A stretch of DNA of 48,320 nt from Anaerofustis sp. (GCF_019420015.1 NZ_JAHZIA010000047.1:28268-76587), one strand, 5' to 3'; numbered from the stretch's first letter, positions 32,149-41,035 are shown. Notes: generated from the letters alone by a model not told the origin. Translations and numbers: made by a program.

Positions 32149-34578
32149 CTATAATAATGTAACCGGATTGATTTCCGCAAAAATTGTAGAATTTATTTCT
32201 TTTTTTAATTCTCCGAAAAGTTCTCGCACATCATATTTTATTATATCATCTTTATTATACCTCAAAAGGATGTGCATAATATATTTATTTTTAAGTTTAT
32301 GAATAAAAGCATCCATAGGCTGGTATAATTTTACATCTTCTCTTCCCTTTTCTTTTAAGAACTCTTTTATTTTATTATATACATAATTTATATCTTCATT
32401 ACTTTTACTTTCCGATTCATTTGCAACAAATATCCCGAGTATCTCCGAAAAAGGAGGATAATTCATCTTTTGTCTAAACTCTATATCATACCCATAGAAT
32501 CGCCGATAATCATGCATGGAAGAATATACCAAAGTCTTGTTTTTCGGTGAATATGTCTGCATAACAACACTGCCTTCTTTTTCTGCTCTGCCCGCACGCC
32601 CGGAAGCTTGAGTACAAAGCTGAAATGTCCTCTGCGGAGAATTTATGTCCGGAAAATTAAGAGCCGTATCCGCAAGCAAAATACCTACCAATGTAACATT
32701 TGCAAAATCGTGACCTTTAACAACCATCTGAGTCCCTATGAGTATATCTGCTTTCTCATCTCTGAAATCAGACAAAATCTTCTCCATACTCCCGGATTTC
32801 CTTGTAGTATCAAAATCCATTCGCAAAACTCTCGCTTTGGGAAACAGACTCTTCACTTCGGCTTCTATTTTCTGTGTTCCCGTACCTGCCCGCTTTATTT
32901 TACTGCTTCCGCATTCAGGACAAATAATGGGAGCGGATTTTTCATAACCGCAATAATGACATTTGAGAGAGTTGGTATTCGCATGAAAAGTAAGAGAAAC
33001 ATCACAGTTTGGACACTGCTCTATATAGCCGCATTTTCGGCAGAATACATACGTGGAAAATCCTCGCCTGTTCATAAACAATATTATCTGTTCTCTTTTT
33101 TCAAGTCTTTCTTCTATATCTTTTTTCAAAGCTCTGCTTATTGGAGACCTGTTTCCGTTTTTCATCTCATCTGTCATATCCACTATTTTAACATCCGGAA
33201 AATCTTTACCGTTAGCTCTTTTCTTCATTTCTAGAAGTTTATACTCGCCTTTTACAGCTTTATAATAACTCTCTACACTCGGAGTGGCACTGCCAAGCAC
33301 AAGTCTTGCACCGGTTCTGTCGGATATGAAATTTGCAAGTTCAATAGTATCATACCTCGGAGTTTGACTTGATTTATACGTGGTTTCATGCTCCTCGTCT
33401 ATAACCATCAATCCAAGATTTTTAAATGGCATAAACAACGCGCTTCTCGCACCCAAGACAACTTTAGCCTTTCCGCTCCTTACTTTTTCCCATTCTTCCA
33501 TCCTTTTGGAAATCGTAAGTTTTGAATGCATAATTGCAACTTCTCCGTTAAATCTGTAATATATATTTCTCATCATTTGAGGAGTAAGAGCAATTTCAGG
33601 AACCAAAAATAAACACTGCTTTCCTTTTTCTATCTGTTCCTTAAACATTTTTATGTATATTTCTGTTTTTCCGCTTCCGGTTACCCCATGAAGCAGAAAT
33701 TTTCTAATGTCTGTTTCTTCCAAATAACTACTCAATACATTTCTTTGTTCTTCGTTCAAATCAATTTCTTCGTGTTCGCATTCATCTTCAAAATCAATAT
33801 AACTGTCTTTATTTCTATAAGTTATCTTTATAAGCTCAAGCTCTGCAAGCTTATTTATAATACCTCTATTGGCTCCTGAAGATTTGACTAGAGTTTCATA
33901 AAGAAGCTCACCTTTTTCCAAATATTTTAATACCGCAATCTGTTTCTTCGCATTTTTTCTTATACAGCATAGATATCCGTCTATATTTTTATATTTACCG
34001 CTTAAAGATACTATCTCTTCTTTTTTTTCTTCTTTAACCGAATAGGACACCTCTTTACGAATTACTTCTTTTTTTACAAGGTATTTAACGATTTCTTTGA
34101 GTTCTGCCTTTGTATATCCAAGCTTTGATTTTATATAATCAAAACTTGCATCTCCTTTTCTTTTTATTATCAACTCAAGAACAGACTTATATTTTTCGTC
34201 AACCTTTTTCTCTTCATCAATGCAAGTATAAAATTCCTTTCTTTTCAGTTGTTCCAAAGAAGGCAATATACACTTTAATGCGTCAATATAAGTACAAAAA
34301 TAATTGTCCCTCATGTATTTAATCATATCGATTAAATAATTTTGAACAATTACTTCCTCATCAACTATTTCCTTTATATATTTTAATTTATCGAAATCAT
34401 ACTCACTTTTTGAACAAATACCTACCACCAAAGCAGAAACCAAATTACTGCCTCTACCAAAATAGACAAGAACCCTCTTGCCTATTTCAATCTCGTCTAT
34501 TAAATTATCAGGTATTTTATAATCGTATACTTTGTCTCCTACCGCCCCTAAGGCATCAATTAAAACATTTGCTATCAT
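32149..34578 (-). CDS. priA: Primosomal protein N' (replication restart helicase PriA)
   Basis: PriA recognises stalled replication forks and reloads the replisome. The 809-residue product has an N-terminal DNA-binding domain, Walker A GVTGSGKTE, Walker B VIDEEHETTYKS, and helicase motifs SATPS and QASGRAGRAEK. Inserted between the helicase lobes is the zinc domain with eight cysteines (CRKCGYIEQCPNC, then CHYCGY and CPECGSS). The ribosome site is weak (GAG well upstream). In relatives coaBC usually stands between rpoZ and priA; it is missing here. Confidence 0.97.
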   Translation of the reverse strand: MIANVLIDALGAVGDKVYDYKIPDNLIDEIEIGKRVLVYFGRGSNLVSALVVGICSKSEYDFDKLKYIKEIVDEEVIVQNYLIDMIKYMRDNYFCTYIDALKCILPSLEQLKRKEFYTCIDEEKKVDEKYKSVLELIIKRKGDASFDYIKSKLGYTKAELKEIVKYLVKKEVIRKEVSYSVKEEKKEEIVSLSGKYKNIDGYLCCIRKNAKKQIAVLKYLEKGELLYETLVKSSGANRGIINKLAELELIKITYRNKDSYIDFEDECEHEEIDLNEEQRNVLSSYLEETDIRKFLLHGVTGSGKTEIYIKMFKEQIEKGKQCLFLVPEIALTPQMMRNIYYRFNGEVAIMHSKLTISKRMEEWEKVRSGKAKVVLGARSALFMPFKNLGLMVIDEEHETTYKSSQTPRYDTIELANFISDRTGARLVLGSATPSVESYYKAVKGEYKLLEMKKRANGKDFPDVKIVDMTDEMKNGNRSPISRALKKDIEERLEKREQIILFMNRRGFSTYVFCRKCGYIEQCPNCDVSLTFHANTNSLKCHYCGYEKSAPIICPECGSSKIKRAGTGTQKIEAEVKSLFPKARVLRMDFDTTRKSGSMEKILSDFRDEKADILIGTQMVVKGHDFANVTLVGILLADTALNFPDINSPQRTFQLCTQASGRAGRAEKEGSVVMQTYSPKNKTLVYSSMHDYRRFYGYDIEFRQKMNYPPFSEILGIFVANESESKSNEDINYVYNKIKEFLKEKGREDVKLYQPMDAFIHKLKNKYIMHILLRYNKDDIIKYDVRELFGELKKEINSTIFAEINPVTLL

Positions 34579-34599
34579 TGGTTAATTCTCAACAAAAAA

Positions 34600-34869
34600 T
34601 TATAAAGAACTGTTTAACATTTCATTTAAATCAACACTTTTATGAACTCTATATTTTCTGTCTCCTTCTTCGATAAGATAATAACCTATTCTGTCTTCAT
34701 AAACTTCTTCCACTGCTGTAGTAATAAGATTTACAAAGTGCTCGTCAACCAACTGTTCATCTCCCTCATATAACTCTCTAGAACGCTTCGCAACAAGCAT
34801 AGCAAGTACATATTTATTATCAACCTTATCCAAAAGTTCATTAATAGGGGGATTTATCATTGTAAACAT
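34600..34869 (-). CDS. rpoZ: DNA-directed RNA polymerase omega subunit
   Basis: Omega helps fold and hold the beta' subunit. The 89-residue product has the clear family start MINPPINELLDKVDNKYVLA and the following AKRSRELYEG. The C-terminal half is longer and more acidic than in E. coli. The ATG at 34869 is 9 bases from AAGGAG; MINPP at 34860 is a possible alternative. It is the first gene of the long operon that ends with thiN, and a promoter lies just upstream. Confidence 0.93.
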   Translation of the reverse strand: MFTMINPPINELLDKVDNKYVLAMLVAKRSRELYEGDEQLVDEHFVNLITTAVEEVYEDRIGYYLIEEGDRKYRVHKSVDLNEMLNSSL

Positions 34870-34904
34870 AACATACGTCTCCTTTATCTTTTCTAAATAG
34901 ATAT

Positions 34905-34932
34905 TTTATAACGTTTATACCTTACTTGTCAA
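34905..34932 (-). promoter_or_regulatory. Promoter of the rpoZ-thiN operon
   Basis: Consensus TTGACA (34932-34927), 16 bases, TATAAA (34910-34905), with the start near 34898. It begins directly after the AI-2E permease stop. Confidence 0.65.
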
Positions 34933-34938
34933 GGTCTA

Positions 34939-36078
34939 TCACACTTTTGTAATATTCTTTTTCTTTAAATTCTTATAAGCTTTTTCTTTTATCAAAGTAT
35001 AAATCACAGCAAAAGCCGGAACACCGAGAATCATACCTAGTAAACCAAACAACCCTCCACCGACTATAATTGCAAATGTAACGAACAAGGCATCAAGCCC
35101 CACCGAGCTGCCTACAACATTCGGATATATTATATTTGCATCAACCTGCTGTAAAATAACAACAAAAATTATAAATACAATCGCATAAGTCGGTTTTACC
35201 ATGAAAAGAATGAGAACACTCGGTATTGACCCTATCCAAGGTCCGAAATACGGTATAATATTCGTAAATCCGACAATGGTTCCTATCAAAAGAGCATAAG
35301 GAACTTTTAAAACCGCAAGCCCTATACCACAAAGAACCCCGATAATTATCGCATCTATAATTTGACCACCGATAAAATCAGAAAATGTTTTAGATGTCAG
35401 TTCCGTCACATCTAAAACTCTTTTCGCCTTTTTTTCACTTAAGAAAGCTTTAACCAAAACTTTATATTGATAAATCAAATGATCTTTATCTATTAAAAGA
35501 TAAATGGATACTATAACCGCAATCGCTATATTTATAACATTAGACGCAAAATTAGAAACAAATGCAACTATTCTTGGCACAGCATCCGACAAAATATTTT
35601 TTATGGTAGAAATAATTGTTGTACTCGCTTTTTGAATGGTATCAAGCATCGCTTCATTTATAATGAATTTATCGAGCATACCGTCTATAAAATCAAATAA
35701 ATTCTTTGAATATTCCGGAATATAATTTATAAGACCAGATATACTCGTTATGAGCTGAGGTATTACAAAAGAAGACAAAAGTACAACGAATAATACAACA
35801 AAAACATATACACATAATATAGAAAGCCCGGAACGAATCCCTAGTCTTTCCTTGTTTTTCTTTTTTAACTTAATAAACACTTTATCCCTAAAACCTATGA
35901 AAGGCTTATTCAAAATGAATGCCAAAGCAAACCCCATTATAAAAGGAGAAAGTATACCAAAAGAAGTCGAAACCACCCTAAGAACACTGCTGAAGTTGGT
36001 GATTACATAGTAAAATAAAATCGCATAACTTATTAATAATATATACTTCTTTAATTCTCTTTTTTCCAAATTATCCAT
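34939..36078 (-). CDS. AI-2E family transporter (PerM/YdiK-like permease)
   Basis: A 379-residue integral membrane protein with about eight spans. The conserved C-terminal block GFTNIIPYFGPWIGSIPSV and VVGSSVGLDALFVTFAIIVGG identifies the family. Members export autoinducer-2 in some species and act as ion antiporters or small-molecule permeases in others, so the substrate is open. The N-terminal half contains the large extracytoplasmic loop between spans 3 and 4. It has its own promoter (TTGACA, 17 bases, TAGTAT). Confidence 0.92.
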   Translation of the reverse strand: MDNLEKRELKKYILLISYAILFYYVITNFSSVLRVVSTSFGILSPFIMGFALAFILNKPFIGFRDKVFIKLKKKNKERLGIRSGLSILCVYVFVVLFVVLLSSFVIPQLITSISGLINYIPEYSKNLFDFIDGMLDKFIINEAMLDTIQKASTTIISTIKNILSDAVPRIVAFVSNFASNVINIAIAVIVSIYLLIDKDHLIYQYKVLVKAFLSEKKAKRVLDVTELTSKTFSDFIGGQIIDAIIIGVLCGIGLAVLKVPYALLIGTIVGFTNIIPYFGPWIGSIPSVLILFMVKPTYAIVFIIFVVILQQVDANIIYPNVVGSSVGLDALFVTFAIIVGGGLFGLLGMILGVPAFAVIYTLIKEKAYKNLKKKNITKV

Positions 36079-36112
36079 ATATAACTGTAACCTCTTTGTT
36101 TCTTGTTAACTA

Positions 36113-36141
36113 ATACTAATATATATATAGTTAAATGTCAA
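36113..36141 (-). promoter_or_regulatory. Promoter of the AI-2E family transporter
   Basis: TTGACA (36141-36136), 17 bases, TAGTAT (36118-36113). Confidence 0.55.
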
Positions 36142-36231
36142 TAAATCTAATTTTTATTATAACCCTTAAGTAAAAGTATAATCAACTTTTAAATATTTAG
36201 AATAATCCCAAAAAACAAAAAAACGTAAAAT

Positions 36232-36257
36232 TTAAAAGACACTCTCATGAGTGTCTT
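36232..36257 (-). terminator. Terminator of codY
   Basis: AAGACACTC and GAGTGTCTT around ATGA, followed on the minus strand by TTAAATTTT. The stem overlaps the codY stop codon. Confidence 0.65.
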
Positions 36258-37026
36258 AAATTGCAAGTTGATTTCTCAACTCTTCGTTTACTATTTTTAT
36301 ATACGTTCCTTTCATCCCAAGGGATCTGGTTTCTATTATACCTGCACTTTCGAGCTTTCTCAAAGCATTTGAAACAACAGACCGTGTAATGCGAGCTTCC
36401 GTTGCTATTTTACTTGCAACAACAAGACCTTCCCCTTCTACTTCATCAAATATCATCTTAACGGCTTCGATCTCCGAATAAGACAATGTCGACAGTGCCA
36501 TCTTGGCAGCTGCAACATCAGCATTGTTTTTCTTTTTCTGGTCTTGAATGTATCTTAAAAGTTCCATAACAACAATAGCGGCAGAATATTCACAAAGAAT
36601 TATTTCATCATCGACAAACTTTCCGCCATACTTACAAAACAGTAATGTACCTATTCTTTCTCCAAGCCCGTTTATAGGTACAATCGTCATATATCTGTCT
36701 TTATAAACACAAGGTCCTTGAGACCCAAATGTACAAACCGGACTTTGCTCATATACATTTTCAACCGTATCCGTATAAGATAAAAGTTTTTTTGTGAAAT
36801 TTTCAGGAAAATGAGTTTCCTCATTTGAATAATAGGTCAAATCACATTTGTACTCATCACTGGTTGAATATGCCAATATAGTACCGTCTATTTCGGAAAT
36901 ATAAACGTTAACTTTCAATATCTTACTAAGCTCATTTGTAAGTTCTTCAAACGATACCGCTTCTATAGCAGTAAGCTTGAGAATTTCGTTTAATTTCCTG
37001 ATTCTATCAAGTAAAACCGATTCCAT
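36256..37026 (-). CDS. codY: GTP- and branched-chain amino acid-sensing global repressor CodY
   Basis: CodY represses nutrient-scavenging and virulence genes when GTP and isoleucine/valine are plentiful. The 256-residue length is typical. The GAF sensor domain spans the first 150 residues (with YMTIVPINGLGERIGTLL). The C-terminal winged helix reads ASKIATEARITRSVVSNALR then GIIETRSLGMKGTYIKI, nearly invariant in the family. GGAGG precedes the ATG at 37026. Two sequences resembling the CodY box lie upstream, so it probably regulates itself. In many Firmicutes it follows xerC-hslVU; here it follows whiA. Confidence 0.97.
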   Translation of the reverse strand: MESVLLDRIRKLNEILKLTAIEAVSFEELTNELSKILKVNVYISEIDGTILAYSTSDEYKCDLTYYSNEETHFPENFTKKLLSYTDTVENVYEQSPVCTFGSQGPCVYKDRYMTIVPINGLGERIGTLLFCKYGGKFVDDEIILCEYSAAIVVMELLRYIQDQKKKNNADVAAAKMALSTLSYSEIEAVKMIFDEVEGEGLVVASKIATEARITRSVVSNALRKLESAGIIETRSLGMKGTYIKIVNEELRNQLAI

Positions 37027-37062
37027 TATTTTATACGTCCTCCAAAAAATAATATTAATTAT

Positions 37063-37136
37063 ATATTACACTAAAATAAAACACTTTTCAATAAATATTC
37101 TAAATGTTTTGAATACTCTTAAATTTTCTGACAATA
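37063..37136 (-). promoter_or_regulatory. codY promoter with two CodY-box-like sites
   Basis: TTGAAA (37091-37086), 17 bases, TAATAT (37068-37063). AATTTTCTGACAATA (37122-37136) matches the consensus AATTTTCWGAAAATT at 13 of 15 positions. AATATTCTAAATGTT (37094-37108), just upstream of the -35, matches at 11 of 15. The promoter lies in the gap after whiA. Confidence 0.5.
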
Positions 37137-37178
37137 GTATACATTTAATTCTCTCTCAGAATACAACCTAAATACACT

Positions 37179-38117
37179 CTATATCCCTTCGGCAATTTTT
37201 AGTATTTTCCTAAACCAGTTATTTATGGTTGAACGACTTATCGGAGGAGTAAACATATTTGATAAATCATTCAAAGAAGCCTCGGGATTTTGAAGTCTCA
37301 ACTTTGCCAAAGTAATTATAGGCTCATCAAGATAATTTATCCCGTATCTGTCTATTATTTTATTTATGGCATTTATTTGTTTAAGAGCCGTATTTACGGT
37401 TTTATCCATATTGGCGGTTTCACAGTTGAGTCTTCTGTTTACATTGTTTCTCATTTCCTTTATAACTTTAGTGCTTTCTATCTCGAGTACAGCATTGTGA
37501 GCACCTATATTTGCGAGAATTTCTGTTATCATATTTGAATCTTTCGTATATATTACATAAGACTCTTTTCTCTTTACATATTTTAAATATATGTCTATAC
37601 TCTTTAAAAGCTCTATGAGATTCTTCGCATATTCGAATTTGTTAAAAACAAACTCAATTTGATACCCCTTCTTTTTCGGATCACTTACATATCCGCAGGA
37701 TAAAAACACAGCTCTCATGTAGTGGCGTATCTCGCTTACCGTAGGTAATATATCGTGCGTTATGGTATTATTTATTTCAAATCCACGGCTGAAATCAATT
37801 ATATTAAAATAATCGAGAATATTCATTGAGTCGCTGCTTTCAAGAACTATCAGATTATATAAGAAATGCCCTTTTCTGAGATTACTCTTTTTTGCCGCAA
37901 TTTCAAGATTTATACCAAACAAATCTTTAACAAGAGTAAAAATCCTTCTGGCAACAGACGGATTTTCGGTTTCAAATACCAAGTTAAGACGACCTTTTCC
38001 TTTTAATGACAAAGAACTGAGACAATGCAAATATCCGTATAACTCACATTCTTTTTCATACAACGTATTAAGCGTTATATGACACAAATTATTCTTTATA
38101 TCACTGCAAAAGCTCAT
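37179..38117 (-). CDS. whiA: Sporulation/cell-division regulator WhiA
   Basis: WhiA is a DNA-binding protein with a degenerate LAGLIDADG endonuclease fold at the N-terminus and a helix-turn-helix at the C-terminus. In Firmicutes it influences cell division. The 312-residue product shows the family's FVLV-type strand (LNLVFETENPSVARRIF), then AVFLSCGYVSDPKKKGYQIEF in the middle, and ASLNDLSNMFTPPISRSTIN for the HTH. It usually follows rapZ (yvcJ) and yvcK; here it follows pyrR instead, after 14 bases, so the two share a transcript. Confidence 0.95.
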   Translation of the reverse strand: MSFCSDIKNNLCHITLNTLYEKECELYGYLHCLSSLSLKGKGRLNLVFETENPSVARRIFTLVKDLFGINLEIAAKKSNLRKGHFLYNLIVLESSDSMNILDYFNIIDFSRGFEINNTITHDILPTVSEIRHYMRAVFLSCGYVSDPKKKGYQIEFVFNKFEYAKNLIELLKSIDIYLKYVKRKESYVIYTKDSNMITEILANIGAHNAVLEIESTKVIKEMRNNVNRRLNCETANMDKTVNTALKQINAINKIIDRYGINYLDEPIITLAKLRLQNPEASLNDLSNMFTPPISRSTINNWFRKILKIAEGI

Positions 38118-38131
38118 ATTTACTCCTTAAC

Positions 38132-38632
38132 TCAATTGATTTCGACAAAAGAATTTTCTCCGTTTATAACGACATTTACATTTTCATCCGTTGAAGTCGG
38201 AATATTTTTCCCCACAAAATCAGCTCTTATCGGAATCTGTCTGTGTCCCCTGTCCACAAGTATCGCAAGCTGGATTTTTTTCGGTCTCCCAAAATGAAAT
38301 ATACACTCCAAAGCCGCTCTTGTGGTTCTGCCGGTAAAAAGTACATCATCAACTATAATAACCGACTTGTCATTTATATTGATACCTATATCCGATATCT
38401 TTTCGGTTTTTTTATTATCATCCCTAAACGGTCTTATATCGGCAAAAGTTACAGGGACTATAGTATCTTCCATACTGCTTAAATGGTTGGCTATCATCTT
38501 TGCCAAAGAAACTCCACCGTTTTTTATTCCGACTATAACCAAATTTTCCACACCGTGGTTTTTTTCTATTATCTCATAAGATATTCTCTTTATGCTCCTG
38601 TTAATGTCATTATTTGTCATTAAAATTTTCAT
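38132..38632 (-). CDS. pyrR: Bifunctional pyr operon RNA-binding attenuator / uracil phosphoribosyltransferase PyrR
   Basis: A 166-residue type I phosphoribosyltransferase. The PRPP loop is SVIIVDDVLFTGRTTRAALE, and LAILVDRGHRQIPIRADFVG with NIPTS is the PyrR-specific segment. PyrR binds pyr leader RNAs when UMP is high and terminates transcription; it also makes UMP from uracil. The frame runs to a TTG at 38644, but GGAG sits six bases before the ATG at 38632. No pyrimidine biosynthesis gene and no pyr attenuator are visible around it. The coupling to whiA is unusual. Confidence 0.93.
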   Translation of the reverse strand: MKILMTNNDINRSIKRISYEIIEKNHGVENLVIVGIKNGGVSLAKMIANHLSSMEDTIVPVTFADIRPFRDDNKKTEKISDIGININDKSVIIVDDVLFTGRTTRAALECIFHFGRPKKIQLAILVDRGHRQIPIRADFVGKNIPTSTDENVNVVINGENSFVEIN

Positions 38633-38653
38633 TGCTTTCTCCAATAAAATATT

Positions 38654-38708
38654 TTGAATTAATACCGTATTATGTTATAATTGTAGCATATTTATAAAAA
38701 ATTGTCCA
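38654..38708. promoter_or_regulatory. Overlapping divergent promoters of pyrR-whiA and the peptidoglycan-binding gene
   Basis: Plus strand: TTGAAT (38654-38659), 16 bases, TATAAT (38676-38681). Minus strand: TGGACA (38708-38703), 17 bases, TACAAT (38685-38680). The two -10 boxes overlap by two bases, so the two polymerases should exclude each other. Confidence 0.55.
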
Positions 38709-38725
38709 AATATAGAGGTGCATGA

Positions 38726-39565
38726 ATGAAACAAATCAAATCATTTTTAATATATACAATATCCTTTTTATTCTTTATATTGCTTACGGCATCATTCTTC
38801 AGCGACAAATATTTAAAAGATGCTTACTCAGTAAATATAACGGGAAAAACTTTGTATTATGCTTTTGCCGGCAATCTGGATGATTACATAGAAGGAAAAA
38901 TATCCGACGAAGAAGACATCTCTCTATCTTCTTTAAATAAAGATTACTCAACCACATATGAAGAAGGAGATGCAAATGATAACGTATTGAGTTACAAGCT
39001 TATATTATATTACTTGGATTTCTTGTCAGATTCTCCAAACAACGTCCTTGACGGCACAACAAAAAATGCAATCATCGAATATCAAAAAGGCAGAGGCTTA
39101 AAGGAAACCGGAAAATTAGATAAAACAACCATGCAAACACTTGACAGCGAGGTTGTGGATTATAAATCCGGCAAATCAAGTGAGGATATAAAAAGATACA
39201 ACTATATCCTATACTATTTGGGATACATCGAAGATGAACCAAACAGCAATTTTACAGCAGAAACAAAAGTTGCATGCGAAGAGTACCAAAAAGAAAAAGA
39301 CCTACCTGTTACAGGAACCATCACGGCTCAAACGAGAAAGAGCCTTGATAACGAAACATTGACTTATAAAGAAGGACACCGCGGTAACATAATCAAATCG
39401 TATCAGGAAATATTAATAAGACTCGGCTATCTAAAAGGCGAGGCAAACGGAACATTTGACAAAAAAACAACAAATGCGGTAAAAAAATACCAAACCGAAA
39501 ACGGCTTTGCTTCAAGCGGTATGTTGGATGTAAAAACAAGAGAAGCATTGGATAAAGAGAAATAA
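38726..39565 (+). CDS. Membrane-anchored protein with three peptidoglycan-binding repeats
   Basis: A 279-residue protein with an N-terminal membrane anchor or signal (FLIYTISFLFFILLTASFF) and an outside part of three PG_binding_1 repeats. Each repeat has the Y-x3-L-x2-LGY/DF...F-x3-T-x2-A/V...YQ pattern: ILYYLDFLSDSPNN...IIEYQKGRG, ILYYLGYIEDEPNS...CEEYQKEKD and ILIRLGYLKGEANG...VKKYQTENG. Each ends with a GxLDxxT-type segment. No hydrolase or L,D-transpeptidase domain is attached, which is unusual, so it may localise a partner at the wall. GAGGTG lies six bases before ATG 38726. Confidence 0.85.
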   Translation: MKQIKSFLIYTISFLFFILLTASFFSDKYLKDAYSVNITGKTLYYAFAGNLDDYIEGKISDEEDISLSSLNKDYSTTYEEGDANDNVLSYKLILYYLDFLSDSPNNVLDGTTKNAIIEYQKGRGLKETGKLDKTTMQTLDSEVVDYKSGKSSEDIKRYNYILYYLGYIEDEPNSNFTAETKVACEEYQKEKDLPVTGTITAQTRKSLDNETLTYKEGHRGNIIKSYQEILIRLGYLKGEANGTFDKKTTNAVKKYQTENGFASSGMLDVKTREALDKEK

Positions 39566-39567
39566 AA

Positions 39568-39594
39568 GACGAAGGTAAATACCTTCGTTTTTTT
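39568..39594 (+). terminator. Terminator of the peptidoglycan-binding gene
   Basis: ACGAAGGTA and TACCTTCGT around a two-base centre, then seven T. Confidence 0.8.
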
Positions 39595-39719
39595 ATTATA
39601 AAAAACATCTATTGCAAATTTTTATAAGAGTATTAAAAATTACATTATAAATAAATGAAATATATGCTTTATTAATATATCTATTAGGTATATAATAAAA
39701 ACAAAAAACGGAGAAAAAT

Positions 39720-40670
39720 ATGATTAAATACGGTATTTTAAGCACAGCGTCAATAGTTCCAAGATTTGTAAAAGCGATAAGAGAAAGTGAAAATGCAGAA
39801 GTTGTGGCAATTGCATCCAGAGAAATCGAAAAATCCAAGAAAAAAGCGGAAGAATTAGACATCCCTAAATATTACGGTACTTACGAAGAACTGTATAACG
39901 ACAAACAAATAGATGTAATATACATTGCAACAATCAACTTTGCCCACTATCAAAACATTAAGGATGCTTTGAATGCAGGTAAACACGTAGTATGCGAAAA
40001 ACCTATGGTATTAGAAAAATCTCAGGCGATAGAACTGTTTAATCTTGCTGAAGAAAAAGGACTTTTTTTGGCAGAAGCACAAAAAGAAGTATTTCTGCCT
40101 ATAACAAAAAAAGTAAAAGAAATAGTGGAAACAAAAGAAATAGGCGAAATAGGACTTTTGGATTTCGCAACATCTTTTCCCGGAGATTATAACCCTTGGA
40201 CGCTTGACTTATCCAAAGGTGGCGGAGTATTCTTCACAAATGCGGTATACTGTATAGAATATATTGAATTTGTAATCGGCAAAATAACCGATTATTCAGG
40301 AATGAGGCTAATAAGCGAAGAATTCAAGGGCGATAAGGAATGTATATTAAACTTCAAAATCGACAATAAAACTTTAGCCACAAGCAAAATTTCGGGATAT
40401 ATACAATTCCAAAACAAACTTGTCATTTACGGAACCGGAGGATATATCGAAATAGATAATTTTTACAAAGCGGATAAAATGACAATACATTACTATGACG
40501 AAAAAGAAGACAAAATCATAAATCATCCGGCATCATGTGAAATGACATATGAGGTAAATCACTTTAACAACTGTATAAAAAAAGGCAAAACCACAAGCGA
40601 TATCATAACAAAAGATATGACAATCCATGCAGTTGAAATACTGGAAAACATACAAAACTCATGGAAATAA
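39720..40670 (+). CDS. Gfo/Idh/MocA-family NAD(P)-dependent oxidoreductase
   Basis: A 316-residue sugar-type dehydrogenase. The Rossmann domain begins KYGILSTASIVPRFV, an S-rich variant of the usual G-x-G-x-x-G loop. The family signature VCEKPM gives the catalytic Lys, and the second domain has GGGVFFTNAVYCIEYI, where the Asp/His of the active site are replaced by Asn/Cys-Tyr context. It resembles dihydrodiol dehydrogenase-like or glucose-fructose oxidoreductase-like proteins common in lactobacilli and clostridia. The substrate is unknown. CGGAG precedes the ATG, and a terminator follows. Confidence 0.88.
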   Translation: MIKYGILSTASIVPRFVKAIRESENAEVVAIASREIEKSKKKAEELDIPKYYGTYEELYNDKQIDVIYIATINFAHYQNIKDALNAGKHVVCEKPMVLEKSQAIELFNLAEEKGLFLAEAQKEVFLPITKKVKEIVETKEIGEIGLLDFATSFPGDYNPWTLDLSKGGGVFFTNAVYCIEYIEFVIGKITDYSGMRLISEEFKGDKECILNFKIDNKTLATSKISGYIQFQNKLVIYGTGGYIEIDNFYKADKMTIHYYDEKEDKIINHPASCEMTYEVNHFNNCIKKGKTTSDIITKDMTIHAVEILENIQNSWK

Positions 40671-40705
40671 GAATGAAACGAATTTAAGCAAATACTATCA
40701 AAACT

Positions 40706-40743
40706 AAAAAACAAGTATATCTATTAATAGTATACTTGTTTTT
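40706..40743 (+). terminator. Terminator of the Gfo/Idh oxidoreductase
   Basis: AAAAACAAGTATA and TATACTTGTTTTT pair perfectly around a 12-base loop. The A run on the other side allows function on both strands. Confidence 0.75.
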
Positions 40744-40815
40744 ATTGTACATCCTTAAATACACAGTTATATATATATTTTTTTTTAACGATATTAAATA
40801 ATTAATTTATTATCT

Positions 40816-41035
40816 TTAGTGCAGATATCTTCTTTTTATAAACTGAACTATACATATACCGATTCCCGCAAAAGATATTAAAGAAATACCGACATAAAGA
40901 ACTATATTTGCATCATCTCCCGTCTTTGGTGTTACAGAAGAGGCTTTTAATTCTTTATCAGAAGAAACACTTACACCTTTGCTAACGTTGGTATTATCTT
41001 TATACCCCTTACTTAATTTATTATTTTGACATTTT
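40816..41035 (-). pseudogene. 3' remnant of a second wall-anchored surface protein
   Basis: A minus-strand open frame of about 73 codons without any start codon or ribosome site. It encodes a lysine/serine-rich stretch (GVSVSSDKELKASSV), then TPKTGDD, a hydrophobic helix (IVLYVGISLISFAGIGICIV) and a basic end KRRYLH-stop. That order is a sortase sorting signal (LPxTG-like TPKTG, membrane span, positive tail). The rest of the gene is gone. It lies just downstream of the intact adhesin, on the same strand, as expected if a deletion or recombination removed most of a neighbouring paralog. The 200 bases between it and the adhesin stop hold nothing that I can recognise. Confidence 0.7.

Noticed and set aside
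32608..33234. 208-residue plus-strand frame opposite priA
   Set aside because: Long by chance because it mirrors the cysteine-rich and basic codons of priA; composition and missing start signals show a shadow.
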